In this document: positions 29,038 through 38,905 of the stretch, in pieces
Layout: each line of letters opens with the position of its first letter
Position numbering within the stretch: position 1 is the first letter of the stretch
From: Ahaetulla prasina
Lineage: Eukaryota; Chordata; Lepidosauria; Squamata; Colubridae
Reading direction: 5' to 3'
Assembly (NCBI RefSeq): GCF_028640845.1
Contig: NC_080543.1
Coordinates: forward strand, 14,231,858 to 14,295,857
Length of the DNA: 64,000 bases
Program-made: the position numbers and the translations under genes
Notes under the pieces: model-generated
What the model was told of the DNA's origin: nothing
Database searches by the model: none
The model's input: only the letters and a program-made list of their open reading frames with translations

Positions 29038-29274
29038 CATGTTGCCATATCACCATGGAAATATCTTTGGACAATGCCAGCACCCTTAACCAAGAAACAG
29101 TGATGAGCACAATGCCCTAGAGTTGGACACAACTGATAGGAAAACTTTTACCTTTTACAGAGAAAATATTAGAGATATATTTGAAAGGGATGCTAACAAG
29201 GAGGCTACTGCACTGTCAACATCCAAATGTTCATATTTTCATTGTGAACAAGCAAAAAAGTCTCTCCCAATATA

Positions 29275-30210
29275 GAATAGAATAGAACAGAATTCTTTAT
29301 TGGCCAAGTGTGATTGGACATACAAGGAATTTATCTTTGGTGCATACGCTCTCAGTTAAAGAAAAGATACATTCGTAAAGAATCATAAGGTACAACACTT
29401 AATGATAGTCATAGGCTACAAATAAGCAATCAAATCATATTAGGAAACAGTCAATATAAATCGTAAGGATACAAGCAACAAGGTACAGTCATACAGTCAT
29501 AAGTGGGAGGAGGTGGGTGATAGGAATAATGAGAAGATTAATAGTATGCAGATTTAGTAAATAGTTTGACAGTGTTGAGGGAATTATTTGTTTAGCAGAG
29601 TGATGGCATTCAGGAAAAAAACACTTCTTCTGTCTAGTTGTTCTGGTGTCCAGTGCTCTATAGCGTCATTTTGAAGGTAGATGTTGAAACAGTTTATGTC
29701 CAGGATATGAGGGGTCTTTTCACAGCCCTCTTTTTGACTTGTGCAATACACAGGTCCTCAATGGATGGCAGGTTGGTAGCAAGTGTTTTTTCTGCAGTTC
29801 TAATTATCCTCTGAAGTCTGTGTCTGTTTTGTTAGGTTGCAGAACCAAACCAGACAGTTATAGAGGTGCAGATGACAGACTCAATAATTCCTCTGTAGAA
29901 CTGGATCAGCTGCTCCTTGGGCAGTTTGAGCTTTCTGAGTTGGCGCAGAAAGAACATTCTTTGTTGTGCTTTTTTTGATGATGTTTTTGATGTTAGGTGT
30001 CCATTTTAGATCTTGAGATATGGTAGAACCTAGAAATGTGAAGTTGTCTACTGTTGATACTGTGTTGTCTAGTATTGTAAGAGGTGGTAGTATATCTGGT
30101 TAATATTATCATGTGTCCTATTGGGAAAATTTCTACCTCCTTCACTTGTAGACCAACTCTTCAGCACATCTTGAAGGGAGATGATGACCTGTGGTGGTCA
30201 TCATCTGGAG
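29275..30210 (-). mobile_element. LINE 3' end, CR1/L2/Rex superfamily
   Basis: The minus strand encodes FLGSTISQDLKWTPNIKNII, KKAQQRMFFLRQLRKLKLPK and EQLIQFYRGIIESVICTS, a reverse transcriptase thumb/C-terminal pattern of the jockey/CR1 superfamily. The UTR is at 29300-29560 and AGAAT pentamers mark the tail at 29271-29290. Stops and frameshifts present. Same family as 35100-35690 and 57716-58205. Confidence 0.82.
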
Positions 30211-30545
30211 AACATGATCCATTATGTCTTCCACTGAACCATTTATGATGAAATCAGCGTCAAACTATTCATGGTAGATGAATTCAAGGGCTTGGACCAT
30301 GCGTGGTCAAATTATCTTCTTGCAAATGCATTTGCAACTGTTAGTAGTCAGATTGCTGCTTCTACTTTATTGCCATACAAACTTAACCACAGCCCTGCTT
30401 TATTATCTTTTGACCTCTTTGCAACACTCTTCTTTATTACTTTATTTTATTGTTATTTTGTTTTATGGCATTTTATACCATGCTAGATTGTTATGGCCTG
30501 TGGTTACAACAATAAACTAGCTTACTTATAGGTCCAGATGGTGTT
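30211..30545. other. Unassigned, possibly LINE-derived
   Basis: Short open frames on the plus strand (30271-30486) with no domain I can name. Lies between two LINE fragments, so may belong to either. Confidence 0.35.
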
Positions 30546-30757
30546 GGTTGGGGATGAGTAGATGTTCCCTTGGGTGCCACAAAGTTTGTTTCTTTCCCTT
30601 ATGTTATTCAACATATGCAGGAAAGCATTGGGAAAGACCATCCATCGTTTGGAGATGAGGTATCGTTAATATGCTGGTGATACCTAGCTGTATATTTTTC
30701 CTGGCTAGGTTAGAGATGCTATTGAGGTTTTATCTGGAGCTATTTGTAGGTTTGATA

Positions 30758-31247
30758 CAGTAGGGGAATTCAATTTTTACTACTGGTTCTGGGGGCGTGG
30801 CTTGGTGAGCATGTTCTGGCTTGGTGGGGCGTGGCTTGGTGGGTGTGGCAGGGGAAGGATACTGCAAAATCTCCACACCCACCAGTGGTAGGTTGCCCCC
30901 GGTTCGGACCAGTTCTTGAGAACCGGTAGTAAAACTGGGGGGAGGCTCTGCTCTCTGACCCTGATGTCATCAAGAAGCTTCTGCGCTGAAGCAATCCCAC
31001 GATCCTACTGTGAACCGATAGTAAAGGTAAGTAGAACCCACCCCTGATTCCCACGTCACGCCAGGGGAAGGATACTGCAAAATCCCCATTCCCTCCTCAC
31101 TCCAGGGGGAAGGCAAAATTGCAAAATCTCCATTCCCACCCCACTCTGGGGCCAGTCAGAGGTGGTATTTGCCGATTCTCCGAACTGCTGAAAATTTCTG
31201 CTATGGGTTCTCCAGAACCTGTCAGAACCTGCTGGATTTCACCCCTG
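30758..31247. mobile_element. hAT element (CAGGGGTGAAAT family), itself split
   Basis: Ends CAGTAGGGGAATTCAATTTT and CTGGATTTCACCCCTG; duplication GTTTGATA / GTTTGATG (7 of 8). Another hAT element lies inside at 30883-31046. Confidence 0.8.
30883..31046. mobile_element. hAT element nested in a hAT element
   Basis: CAGTGGTAGGTTGCCCCCGG to AGAACCCACCCCTG; flanks ACACCCAC / ATTCCCAC (6 of 8). GAACCGGTAGTAAAA motifs inside. Confidence 0.75.
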
Positions 31248-31315
31248 GTTTGATGGGAACAAACAAGTTGAGCATGAACAATAGCAAGACAGAATTGAAA
31301 TCTAAGCAAGGAGAG

Positions 31316-31460
31316 TATTTGTAGCTCAGGGTTGACACGAGGGGGTCCTTGGTGCTCTCTGAGCTTGCTTGTTTTCTTCCAGACGTTTCGTTACCCAAAG
31401 TAGGTAAATCATCAGTGGTAGAATTGAAATCATCACTCTGAAATCATTTGATGTAGTCCA
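31316..31460 (-). mobile_element. Penelope-like fragment with hammerhead-like core
   Basis: Plus strand TTGTAGCTCAGGGTTGACAC, TTGGTGCTCTCTGAGCTTGC, then CAGACGTTTCGTTACCCAAA. The minus strand 31423-31374 has CTGATGA, a 5-bp stem, CGAAAC and GTC in hammerhead order. A second copy is at 31918-32045. Confidence 0.55.
31374..31423 (-). ncRNA. Hammerhead-ribozyme-like fold
   Basis: On the minus strand: TTCTACCA, CTGATGA (31415-31409), stem II TTACC / GGTAA, CGAAAC, GTC (31384-31382), then TGGAAGAA. The outer strands pair as 3 + 4 bp around one mismatch (stem I). The position after CTGATGA is U rather than the usual G. Stem III would be almost absent, as reported for small retroelement hammerheads. 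Activity is unknown. Confidence 0.5.
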
Positions 31461-31465
31461 GGGGG

Positions 31466-31822
31466 GATGTGGTGGCTCAGTGGCTAAGATGCTGACTTTG
31501 TCGATCGAAAGGTCGGCAGTTCAGCGGTTTGAATCCCTAGTGCCCCGTAATGGGGTGAGCCCCCATTACATGTCCCAGCTTCTGCCAACCTAGCTGTTCG
31601 AAAGCACATAAAAAATGCAAATAGAAAAATAGGGACCACCTTTGGTGGGAAGGTAACAGCGTTCGGTGCGCCTTTGGCATTTAGTCGTGTTGACCACATG
31701 ACCACGGAGACATCTTCGGACAGCGCTGACTCTTCGGCTTTGAAACGGAGATGAGCACCGCCCCCTAGAGTCGGGAACGACTAGCACATATGTGCGAGGG
31801 GAACCTTTACCTTTACCTTTAG
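31466..31822 (+). mobile_element. SINE-A copy
   Basis: GATGTGGTGGCTCAGTGGCT (A box), CAGCGGTTTGAATCCCTAG (B box with one change), AGTCGGGAACGACTAGCAC and an AACCTTTACCTTTACCTTTA end. Confidence 0.9.
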
Positions 31823-31917
31823 GGGAGCCCAATTTCTGCACAACTAAGTTTTTGTGCAGATGAACCCTGAAAATGGGTCAGGTCAAGGCCCCTTTTACAA
31901 ATGTATTTAAAGAGTAC

Positions 31918-32460
31918 CAATAAAAGAGAATATTTGTAGCTCAGGGTTGAAATGAGGGGTCTTTGGTGCTCTCTGAGCTGGGTTGTTGTTTTTTTGCAGA
32001 CGGTTCATTGCCCAAAGTAGATAATATCATCAGTGCTAATAAAGAATAAGGTTTACTCTCAGTTTATATTCTAATGGGTTGCTCTGTCAATGTTGGTAGG
32101 GGCGGTCTTGGAGTTTCTTTGGTTGGTGTCTTTATCGTTAGGTTGTTCCTTGATTGGGATATCATTTATTTCCTGATCGTTGGTCTGATTTTAATCTTGC
32201 AGTTAATCCATGCTCGTCTGGTTGTTGATTCCTAGTGGGGAAGTGTTTTGGCATTTTTGTTCCCTTTTTAGCTTGTTAGTTGACTCTTGTGTATAGTATG
32301 TAGATATTGTTTACATCTATGTATCTAAAGATGGCTAATTTGTCAAAGTGCCAGGTTTCTAGGAATTCTCTACAGTTTTTTGGGATTTGGCTTGGTCCGG
32401 GATAGTCACAGTTTTCCAATTTAAAGTACGGTTAAGTCTGTCCATATGTTGTGAAATTAA
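31918..32460 (-). mobile_element. Penelope-like element fragment, longer copy
   Basis: Repeats the words of 31316-31420 (TTTGTAGCTCAGGGTTGAAA, GGTGCTCTCTGAGCTG) and continues about 400 bp into TGCCAGGTTTCTAGGAATTC and GGGATTTGGCTTGGTCCGGG. This could be the 3' coding end of a Penelope-like element on the minus strand, but frames are broken. The hammerhead-like core here is degraded (CTGATGA kept, CGAAAC lost). Confidence 0.45.
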
Positions 32461-32492
32461 AGAGTTTAAAGAAGTAAAACAGAGATCTAAGA

Positions 32493-32905
32493 CCCGTACG
32501 CTCTCACAGAGAGGGTCTTCTCAGGGTGCCGTCCGCCAAACAGTGTCGGCTGGCGGCCCCCAGGAGCAGGGCCTTCTCTGTGGGAGCTCCGACGCTCTGG
32601 AACGAACTTCCCCCTGGCTTACGCCAAGTGCCTGATCTTCGGACCTTTCGCCGTGAGCTAAAAACGCACTTATTTATTCAAGCGGGACTGGCATAATAGT
32701 TTTAATATTTAAATTGGGTTTTTATTGTTTTAGGGTTTTTAAATTTTTAAATTTTAATGTTGGCCTTTTTTCTGTAATTTGCTTTGTTTTAAATTCTGGT
32801 TTTAATTGTATATATATTGAGTTTTATTCTTGGCTGTTCACCGCCCTGAGTCCTTCGGGAGAAGGGCGGTATAAAAATTCAATAAATAAAAATAAAAAAT
32901 AAGAA
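32493..32905 (+). mobile_element. L2 LINE 3' end
   Basis: Encodes a GAPTLWNE…LRTFRR…LKTHLF-type C-terminus in broken form (GCTCCGACGCTCTGGAACGA), a UTR, and the 3' end GCCCTGAGTCCTTCGGGAGA then AGGGCGGTATAAAAATTCAA. Other copies are at 38995-39440 and (minus) 53652-54438. Confidence 0.82.
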
Positions 32906-32922
32906 GTAAAAAGAGTAAGGAG

Positions 32923-33433
32923 CAGGGGTGAAATGCTCCCAGTTCGGACCAGATCAGCTGATCCGGTAGCAATGGTGGCGGGTGGTTCAGAGAACTGGTA
33001 GCAAAAAAATCCCTGCCCTCCACCCATGCCCAGCTGAGCCACGCGATCGTCAGAGCCTTTTTTTTTTTTAACTTTTAAAAGCATTTTTTTTACAACCTCT
33101 TCAGCCGAATAGGTTGTAAAAAATGCTTTTCAAAGGTTTAAAAAAAGGCTCTGACGATCACAGCTGAGCCACGCAATCGTCAGAGCCTCTTTTTTTTTTT
33201 TTACTTATAAAAGCATTTTTTTATAACCTCTTCGGCTGAAAAGGTTGGGGAAAAAAATGCTTTTAAAAGTAAAACACAAAGATCGTGCGCCGCAGCTGAT
33301 CACACACACCCCTGCACACTGTTCACTTACCGCATGCATGCACAACTCGCATTTGGTGTGTGGCGCACGCTGCGCTTGCACGCGTATACACAGCCAGAAA
33401 ACCGGTAGTAAACCGGTTCAGATTTCACCACTG
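32923..33433. mobile_element. hAT element with long hairpins (511 bp)
   Basis: CAGGGGTGAAATGCTCCCAG to CAGATTTCACCACTG; duplication GTAAGGAG / GTAAGGAC (7 of 8) at 32915-32922 and 33434-33441. Two hairpins with ACTTTTAAAAGCATTTTTTT arms (33068-33135 and 33202-33270) and CACGCGATCGTCAGAGCC repeats, as in 13892-14247. Confidence 0.9.
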
Positions 33434-34279
33434 GTAAGGACGGATAAATGTCTCTCAGCTGGGGAACTCATCAAATTTGCAGATGACACCAAGCTGGCAG
33501 GAATAGCCAACACTCCAGAAGATAGGCTCAAGATACAGAAAGATCTTGACAGACTAGAACGTTGGGCGCTATCTAACAAAATGAAATTCAACAGTGAAAA
33601 AAGTAAGGTTCTACATTTAGGCCAAAAAAACAAAATGCACCAGTACCGTATATGTGGTACCTTGCTCAATAGTAGTACCTGTGAGAGGGATCTTGGAGTC
33701 CTAGTGGATAACCATTTAGATATGAGCCAGCCGTGTGCAGCAGCTGCTAAAAAAGCCAACACAGTTTTGGGCTGCATAAACAGAGGGATGGAATCAAGAT
33801 CACGTGAAGTGTTAGTGCCACTTTATAATGCCTTGGTAAGGCCACACTTGGAATATTGCATCCAGTCGTGGTCGCCGCGATGTAAAAAAGATGTTGAGAC
33901 TCTAGAAAGAGTGCAGAGAAGAGCAACCAAGATGATTAGGGGACTGGAGGCTAAAACATATGAAGAACGGTTGCAGGAACTGGGTATGTCTAGTTTAATA
34001 AAAAGAAGGACTAGGGGAGACATGATAGCAGTGTTCCAATATCTCAGGGGTTGCCACAAAGAAGAGGGAGTCAGGCTGTTCTCCAAAGCACCTGAGGGTA
34101 GAACAAGAAGCAATGGGTGGAAACTGATCAAAGAAAGAAGCAACTTAGAACTAAGGAGAAATTTCCTGACAGTTAGAACAATTAATAAGTGGAACGACTT
34201 GCCTGCAAAAGTTGTGAATGCTCCAACACTGGAAATTTTTAAGAAAATGTTAGATAACCATCTGACTGAGATGGTGTAG
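33245..34279 (+). pseudogene. CR1 reverse transcriptase fragment fused to hAT sequence
   Basis: 344 codons, the longest frame with real homology in the window. Codons 1 to about 63 come from the hairpin and right end of the hAT element and have no function. Codons from about 65 on are CR1 reverse transcriptase (FADDTKL at about codon 78). The fusion is a chance join at the insertion boundary. It lacks the catalytic palm upstream of motif C. Confidence 0.85.
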
Positions 34280-34345
34280 GGTTTCCTGCCTGGGCAGGGG
34301 GTTGGACTAGAAGGCCTCCAAGGTCCCTTCCAACTCTGTTGTTAT
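33434..34345 (+). mobile_element. CR1 LINE, best-preserved reverse transcriptase C-terminus
   Basis: An open frame continues from 33245 (inside the hAT element) to 34279; the CR1 part starts at about codon 65. It shows KFADDTKLAG (polymerase motif C, FADD), [59 protein letters not shown] and VQRRATKMIRGLEAKTYEER, all typical of CR1. The 3' UTR ends CCTTCCAACTCTGTTGTTAT. The endonuclease and most of the polymerase domain are missing, so it cannot transpose. Confidence 0.92.
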
Positions 34346-34564
34346 ATATATATTAGCTCTGACCAAATGCAGTGATATCCTCAAGGTTTGGGGCCCACTC
34401 ATTCAAGGTCTTTTGGGGCCACAGAAGGAGTGCTGGTGGGAAGAAATGAGCAATGGAGTTATTCCAATAATAACAGACTTTGAGCACAAAAGTAGAGTAG
34501 ATCTAGACTTCAAAAGAATCAGATGCTAGCCTTTTGTTTTCATATCTCATCTTCTAGCATCAGG
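34346..34564. other. Unassigned DNA
   Basis: No family recognised. Confidence 0.35.
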
Positions 34565-34751
34565 CAGTGGTGCTATTCAGCCGGTTCTATCCGGTTCGGG
34601 TGAACCAGTAGCGGTGGAAGCAGGAGGCTCCGCCCATCCACCTGGAGATCATCACATCCCGTTTTTGACGCTCTGCGCATGCATGGAAGGTCCTGCGCAT
34701 GCACGCTCACATTTGCAAACTGCTGGTAAAGGTAAGTGACTACCACCCCCG
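34565..34751. mobile_element. Non-autonomous hAT element (187 bp)
   Basis: CAGTGGTGCTATTCAGCCGG to TGACTACCACCCCCG with perfect TSD GCATCAGG (34557-34564 and 34752-34759). The last bases CCCCG are mutated from the usual CCCTG. Confidence 0.9.
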
Positions 34752-34759
34752 GCATCAGG

Positions 34760-35099
34760 GGAGATTGTATATTCTCCCAGCCATCTAGCTATCCATTCTT
34801 ATGGAGCTGCTCTTAATTACATCAGAAGTGGAACCTTTCATTGGTAATCAGAATGCAGGACTAATATGTAATTATTTTTCCATCAATGTCTAATAGACAC
34901 AATTAATCAAATTTAGCATTTCTGGTGTGAAACTATTATTTTCTAGAGGGAAATTATTCTCTTTCTAAAGAATTGAGAGTTCTACTTTACATTATACAAA
35001 TAGCCATCCCTTTCTGTTTATTAATTACATGGTTTAATGAAATTATTTTCCCCGCACAGAAATGCAGAATACAGGTTGTCTGGCATAAGCTTTTTTTGG
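34760..35099. other. AT-rich single-copy-like DNA
   Basis: Nothing recognised. Confidence 0.35.
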
Positions 35100-35690
35100 G
35101 TAGAGTAGAATAGAATAGAATAGAATAGAATAGAATAGAATAGAATAGAATAGAATAGAATAGAATAGAGTTTTTTATTGGCCAAGTGTGATTGGACACA
35201 CAAGGAATTTGTCTTGGTGCATATGCTCTCAGTGTACGTAAAAGAAAAGATACCTTCATCAAGAATCATAAGGTACAACACTTAATGATAGTCATAGGGT
35301 ACAAATAAGCAATCAGGAAACAATCAACATAAATCATAAGGATGCAAGCAACAAAGTTACAGTCATACAGTCATAAGTGGGAGGAGATGGGAGGAGACAG
35401 GAATGATGAGAAGATTAATAGTAATGTAGACTTAGTAACTTGTCTGACAGTGTTGAGGGAATTATTTGTTTAGCAGAGTGATGGCGTTCAGGAAAAAACT
35501 GTTCTTGTGTCTAGTTGTTCTGGTGTGCAGTGCTCTGTAGCGTCGTTTTGAGGGGAGGAGTTGAAACAGTTTATGTCAAGGATGCGAGGGGTCTGTAAAT
35601 ATTTTCACAGCCCTCTTTTTGACTCGTGCAGTATACAGGTCCTCAGTGGAAGGCAGGTTGGTAGCCAATTATTTTTTCTAGGAAGAAATC
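35100..35690 (-). mobile_element. LINE 3' end (CR1 superfamily) with AGAAT tail
   Basis: AGAAT pentamers (35105-35168), then TATTGGCCAAGTGTGATTGG and the same UTR and C-terminal region as at 29275. Contains CAGAGTGATGGCGTTCAGGA, the inverse of the ITLLN-type C-terminal codons. Confidence 0.85.
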
Positions 35691-35995
35691 AATGGTTTTC
35701 TCAGATTTCTGTTAAGCCAGAAAAATAGCTGAGGGAAAGGGGGTGTGCTTGCAAAGGACAACCAAAGGATTCTGGGCTAGAAGTTCATCTTCCCCACCAA
35801 AAAAAAAAAAAGACAATATGGTTCCTCACTTTGAGAAAATGCAAGATAACCAGGATGCCTCCAGACTGTAACCATGCATCTTCCCTGCTTCACAACACAC
35901 CTAATTTCTATCGTTGTCCTTTCATCCTGCTGTGTGGTTTGGCCGCACATACCGAACTAAGAGCAACCAGCAACCAAGCTGTTTCTTCCTAAACA
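35691..35995. other. Unassigned DNA
   Basis: No recognised family or frame. Confidence 0.35.
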
Positions 35996-36936
35996 AGTGT
36001 GATTAACATTGATGAAAACAAAATGGAATTCAGTGGTGAAAAAAGTAAGGTTCTACATTTAGGCAAGAAAAACAAAATGCACAGGTACCGTATATGTGGT
36101 ACCTCGCTCAATAGTGGTGATTGTGAGAGGGATCTTGGAGTCTTAGGGGACAATCATTTAGACATGAGCCGGCAGTGTGTTGCAGGTGCCAAAAAAAGCT
36201 AACACAGTTCTAGGCTGCATAAACAGAGGGATAGAATCAAGATCACGTGAAGTGTTAATACCACTTTATAATGGCTTGGTACACCTGGAATACTGGCCAC
36301 ACCTGGAATACTGCATTCAGTTTTGGTCACCACGATGTAAAAAAAAAATGTGGAGATTCTAGAAAGAGTGCAGAGAAGAGCAAAAAAGATGATTAGGGGA
36401 CTGGATCAGTACTGGGTTTCAAATCCCAGCGCTACTGGTTCGCTATTGGGAGTGTACGGGTGCACATGGGTGCTTCGTTAGCGTGTGGCACTTCTGCGCA
36501 TGCTGGAGCGAACCAGTCACAACCCACCACTGGACTGGAGGCTAAAACATAAAGAACAGTTGCAGGAACTGGGTTTGTCTAGTTTAATAAAAAGAAGGAC
36601 TAGGGGAGACACGATAGCAGTGTTCCAATATCTCAGGGGCTGCCACAAAGAAGAGGGAGTCAAGCTATTCTCCAAAGCACCTGAGGGCAAGACAAGAAGC
36701 AATGGGTGGAAACTAATTAAGGAGAGGAGCAACCTAGAACTAAGGAGAAATTCCCTGACAGTTAGAACAATTAATCAGTGGAACAACTTGCCTCCAGAAG
36801 TTGTGAATGCTTCAACACTGGAATTTTTTAAGAAGATGTCGGATAACCATTTGTCTGAAGTGGTGTAGGGTTTCCTGCCTAAGCAAGGGGTTGGACTAGA
36901 AGACCTCCACGGTCCTTTCCAACTCTGTTATTCTAA
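35996..36936 (+). mobile_element. CR1 LINE 3' part, split by a hAT element
   Basis: Pieces 35996-36406 ([31 protein letters not shown]) and 36533-36936 (RTRGDTIAVFQYLRGC to CCAACTCTGTTATTCTA). A tandem partial duplication occurs at TTGGTACACCTGGAATACTG. Frameshifts present. Confidence 0.9.
36407..36532. mobile_element. Short hAT element (126 bp)
   Basis: CAGTACTGGGTTTCAAATCC to AACCCACCACTG; duplication GACTGGAT / GACTGGAG (7 of 8). Confidence 0.88.
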
Positions 36937-37654
36937 GTCACATGACACTGCTGGGAAGACGATTCTTAATCGAACCAAAGCACATGCCAAAAAGAGATTG
37001 TACATGCAAATTTAACAGCTCAGAAAAGGAAATAAAAGATGTTCCATAAGAGGTTCTCCTTCCTGCTGCTTCAGCTGGGGCATGTACCACACTTGTAATT
37101 AGACCGTTCTTTGTCCACCTAACCAATTAAATCTGCAGGCTTTCTTATCCAGATTCAGTGCTAAGATTTTTCAGTCTGCAAGGACCAGGTTCTGATTTAA
37201 AGCATTCCGTGTGTTTCGATAGCTAATTGATCAGGCCCATTGTAAAATGCCAGCAGCAGAATGATTAAACACGTTTCCCTCTCGGGGCTTTGCATACATC
37301 TATTGTTTGAATTATGTGTCTGTGCATTACACTATTGGCATTCAAAGGGCCATGCATGTGGCCCACACCTACACACTTAACACTCTGATATTGGGATAAA
37401 TTCCAAAGCCTGGTCTATAAATAGCTAGGCTGTACAAGTGACAGATATTTTACTATTCGTTTTTAAGGGAGAAAGAGAAAGAGAGGTGTTTGCCTGCCTT
37501 TTCAAAAGTCTAAATTGAAATTTAAAACATTTTTGGCAGTGTTCTTATTGATTGTATTAAGAAGCACATTAGAACACTGAGTGGTGGTTTGCTGGTTAGG
37601 TTGCTGCCATCCTTAGGTAGTTATGATATTTGCCCATTTTACTCAAAAAGAATA
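36937..37654. other. Single-copy-like DNA, candidate conserved non-coding block
   Basis: About 700 bp free of repeats. The part 37130-37440 contains dense AATTGATC, TAATTGAT and ATGATTAAAC-type words and no open frame. This look is common in vertebrate conserved non-coding elements, but conservation cannot be tested here. Confidence 0.35.
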
Positions 37655-37726
37655 CAGAATAACAGAGTTGGAAGGGACCTTGTAGGTCATCTAGTCCAAC
37701 CCCCTGCTCAAACAGGAGAGCCTATA

Positions 37727-37867
37727 CAGTGGTGGGTTAAATTCAAGTAATTTAACAATTGGTTCTCTGCCCCAATGATTTCTTTCAACAACCAGTTTGC
37801 CAAACTGCTCAGAAAGTTAACAACCGGTTCTGCCGAAATGGTGCGAACCGGCTGAATCCCACCACTG
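37727..37867. mobile_element. Short hAT MITE (141 bp)
   Basis: CAGTGGTGGGTTAAATTCAA to CTGAATCCCACCACTG; duplication AGCCTATA / ACCCTATA (7 of 8). Confidence 0.9.
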
Positions 37868-37876
37868 ACCCTATAC

Positions 37877-38188
37877 CAGGGGTGTCAAACCCAAGGCCGG
37901 TGGGCCAGATCTGGCCTGCAATGTAGTCAGATCCAGCCCACAGGGCCGTCCTGGAAAATGTAAGGAGCTGGCCCACGTCGCTTTATTGGGTCTACCCAAT
38001 GCGAAGAGGAAACAATGCAGCAGTTTGGAGAGTTGTGTCAAGCTGGCCATGTCCACCAGTCAACCACACCCAGTGAGTGGCATCAAGGTGGCTACGCCCA
38101 CCCAATTGACCATACCCACATGGTCAACCCCCTGAGGTCAACCACAGCCATGATATGCCCCTCAATGAAATTGAGTTTGACACCTCTG
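37877..38188. mobile_element. hAT element (GTCAAACTC family, 312 bp)
   Basis: CAGGGGTGTCAAACCCAAGG to GAGTTTGACACCTCTG with perfect TSD CCCTATAC (37869-37876 and 38189-38196). It is in the opposite orientation to the element at the same CR1 site at 5991. Confidence 0.93.
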
Positions 38189-38360
38189 CCCTATACCATT
38201 TCTGACAGATGGCAGTCCAGTCTCTTCTTGAAAGCCTCCAGTAATGAAGCTCTCACAACGTCTGAAGGCAACGTCTGTTCCATGGGTTGATTGTTCTCAC
38301 TGTCAGAAAATGTCTCCTTATTTCTAGGCTGAATCTCTCCTTGATCACTTTCCATCCATA

Positions 38361-38905
38361 GTTCCGTGTCTGGCCTTTGGCTGCTTTGGAAAATAGATTG
38401 TCCTACTCTTTCTGGCTGAACCTAAAAGACGGCACTCCTGTAGCACATAATGACACTCATTTTCTTTCCTTCTGGGTCAAATGTCAACATCATGTTCTTC
38501 TCTGACAAGCCACCCTAATGAGAGAAAGTATAATTCAGGTTGCCTCACTTTGGGCACTTGGAGAATCTATTGAGCAAGAACATATCTTGATGGCCTGACT
38601 TGTTTTGGAACGGAAGGTTCTAACCTATTTTTCACCCTGTTACCAGCTATTTGAAATTCTAACACCATCCTCCGCTCCCTTCTTCAATTGAGTGATGTGT
38701 CTTTTTTTTTTTTTCCCCAGAACTTGTACAGTGTAGAGAGATGACAAAAATCTGAGCTCTTTCTTCTATTGGAGGTCAATGGTTCATTCTCCTTTTGTTT
38801 CAGAATCTGATGAGGAGCAATTCCTAGTGAAAAGGTGGCTGGCAATAAAAAAAATTCAATAAAAAGCAAACTGGCTTACCAGTTTCAATCTAGCATGAGT
38901 GTAAA
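38361..38905. other. Single-copy-like DNA
   Basis: No recognised family or gene; a T run at 38702-38714. Confidence 0.35.

Larger units (their letters stand above)
26835..29158 (+). mobile_element. SINE-A copy broken by two later insertions
   Basis: Outer TSD AGAGAAAATAT at 26824-26834 and 29159-29169. SINE pieces: 26835-26989 (head, GTGATGGCTCAGCGGTTAAA), about 28822-28847, and about 29051-29158 (ending AGTTGGACACAACTGATAGG then CTTTTACC). An L1-like element (27003-28808) and SINE-C (28848-29037) fill the gaps. Confidence 0.88.
30546..31315 (+). mobile_element. L2-type LINE reverse transcriptase fragment, split by hAT elements
   Basis: The plus strand carries remnants of PQGS…LFNIYM and YADDT (CGTTAATATGCTGGTGATAC) motifs of non-LTR reverse transcriptases, with frameshifts. 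It is interrupted at 30758-31247 and resumes GTTTGATGGGAACAAACAAG. L2 assignment is tentative. Confidence 0.5.
37655..38360 (-). mobile_element. CR1 3' end holding two hAT insertions
   Basis: CR1 pieces: 37655-37726 (AACAGAGTTGGAAGGGACCT), 37868-37876, and 38189 to about 38360 (CATTTCTGACAGATGGCAGT). The two hAT elements lie about 9 bp apart. Confidence 0.88.
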
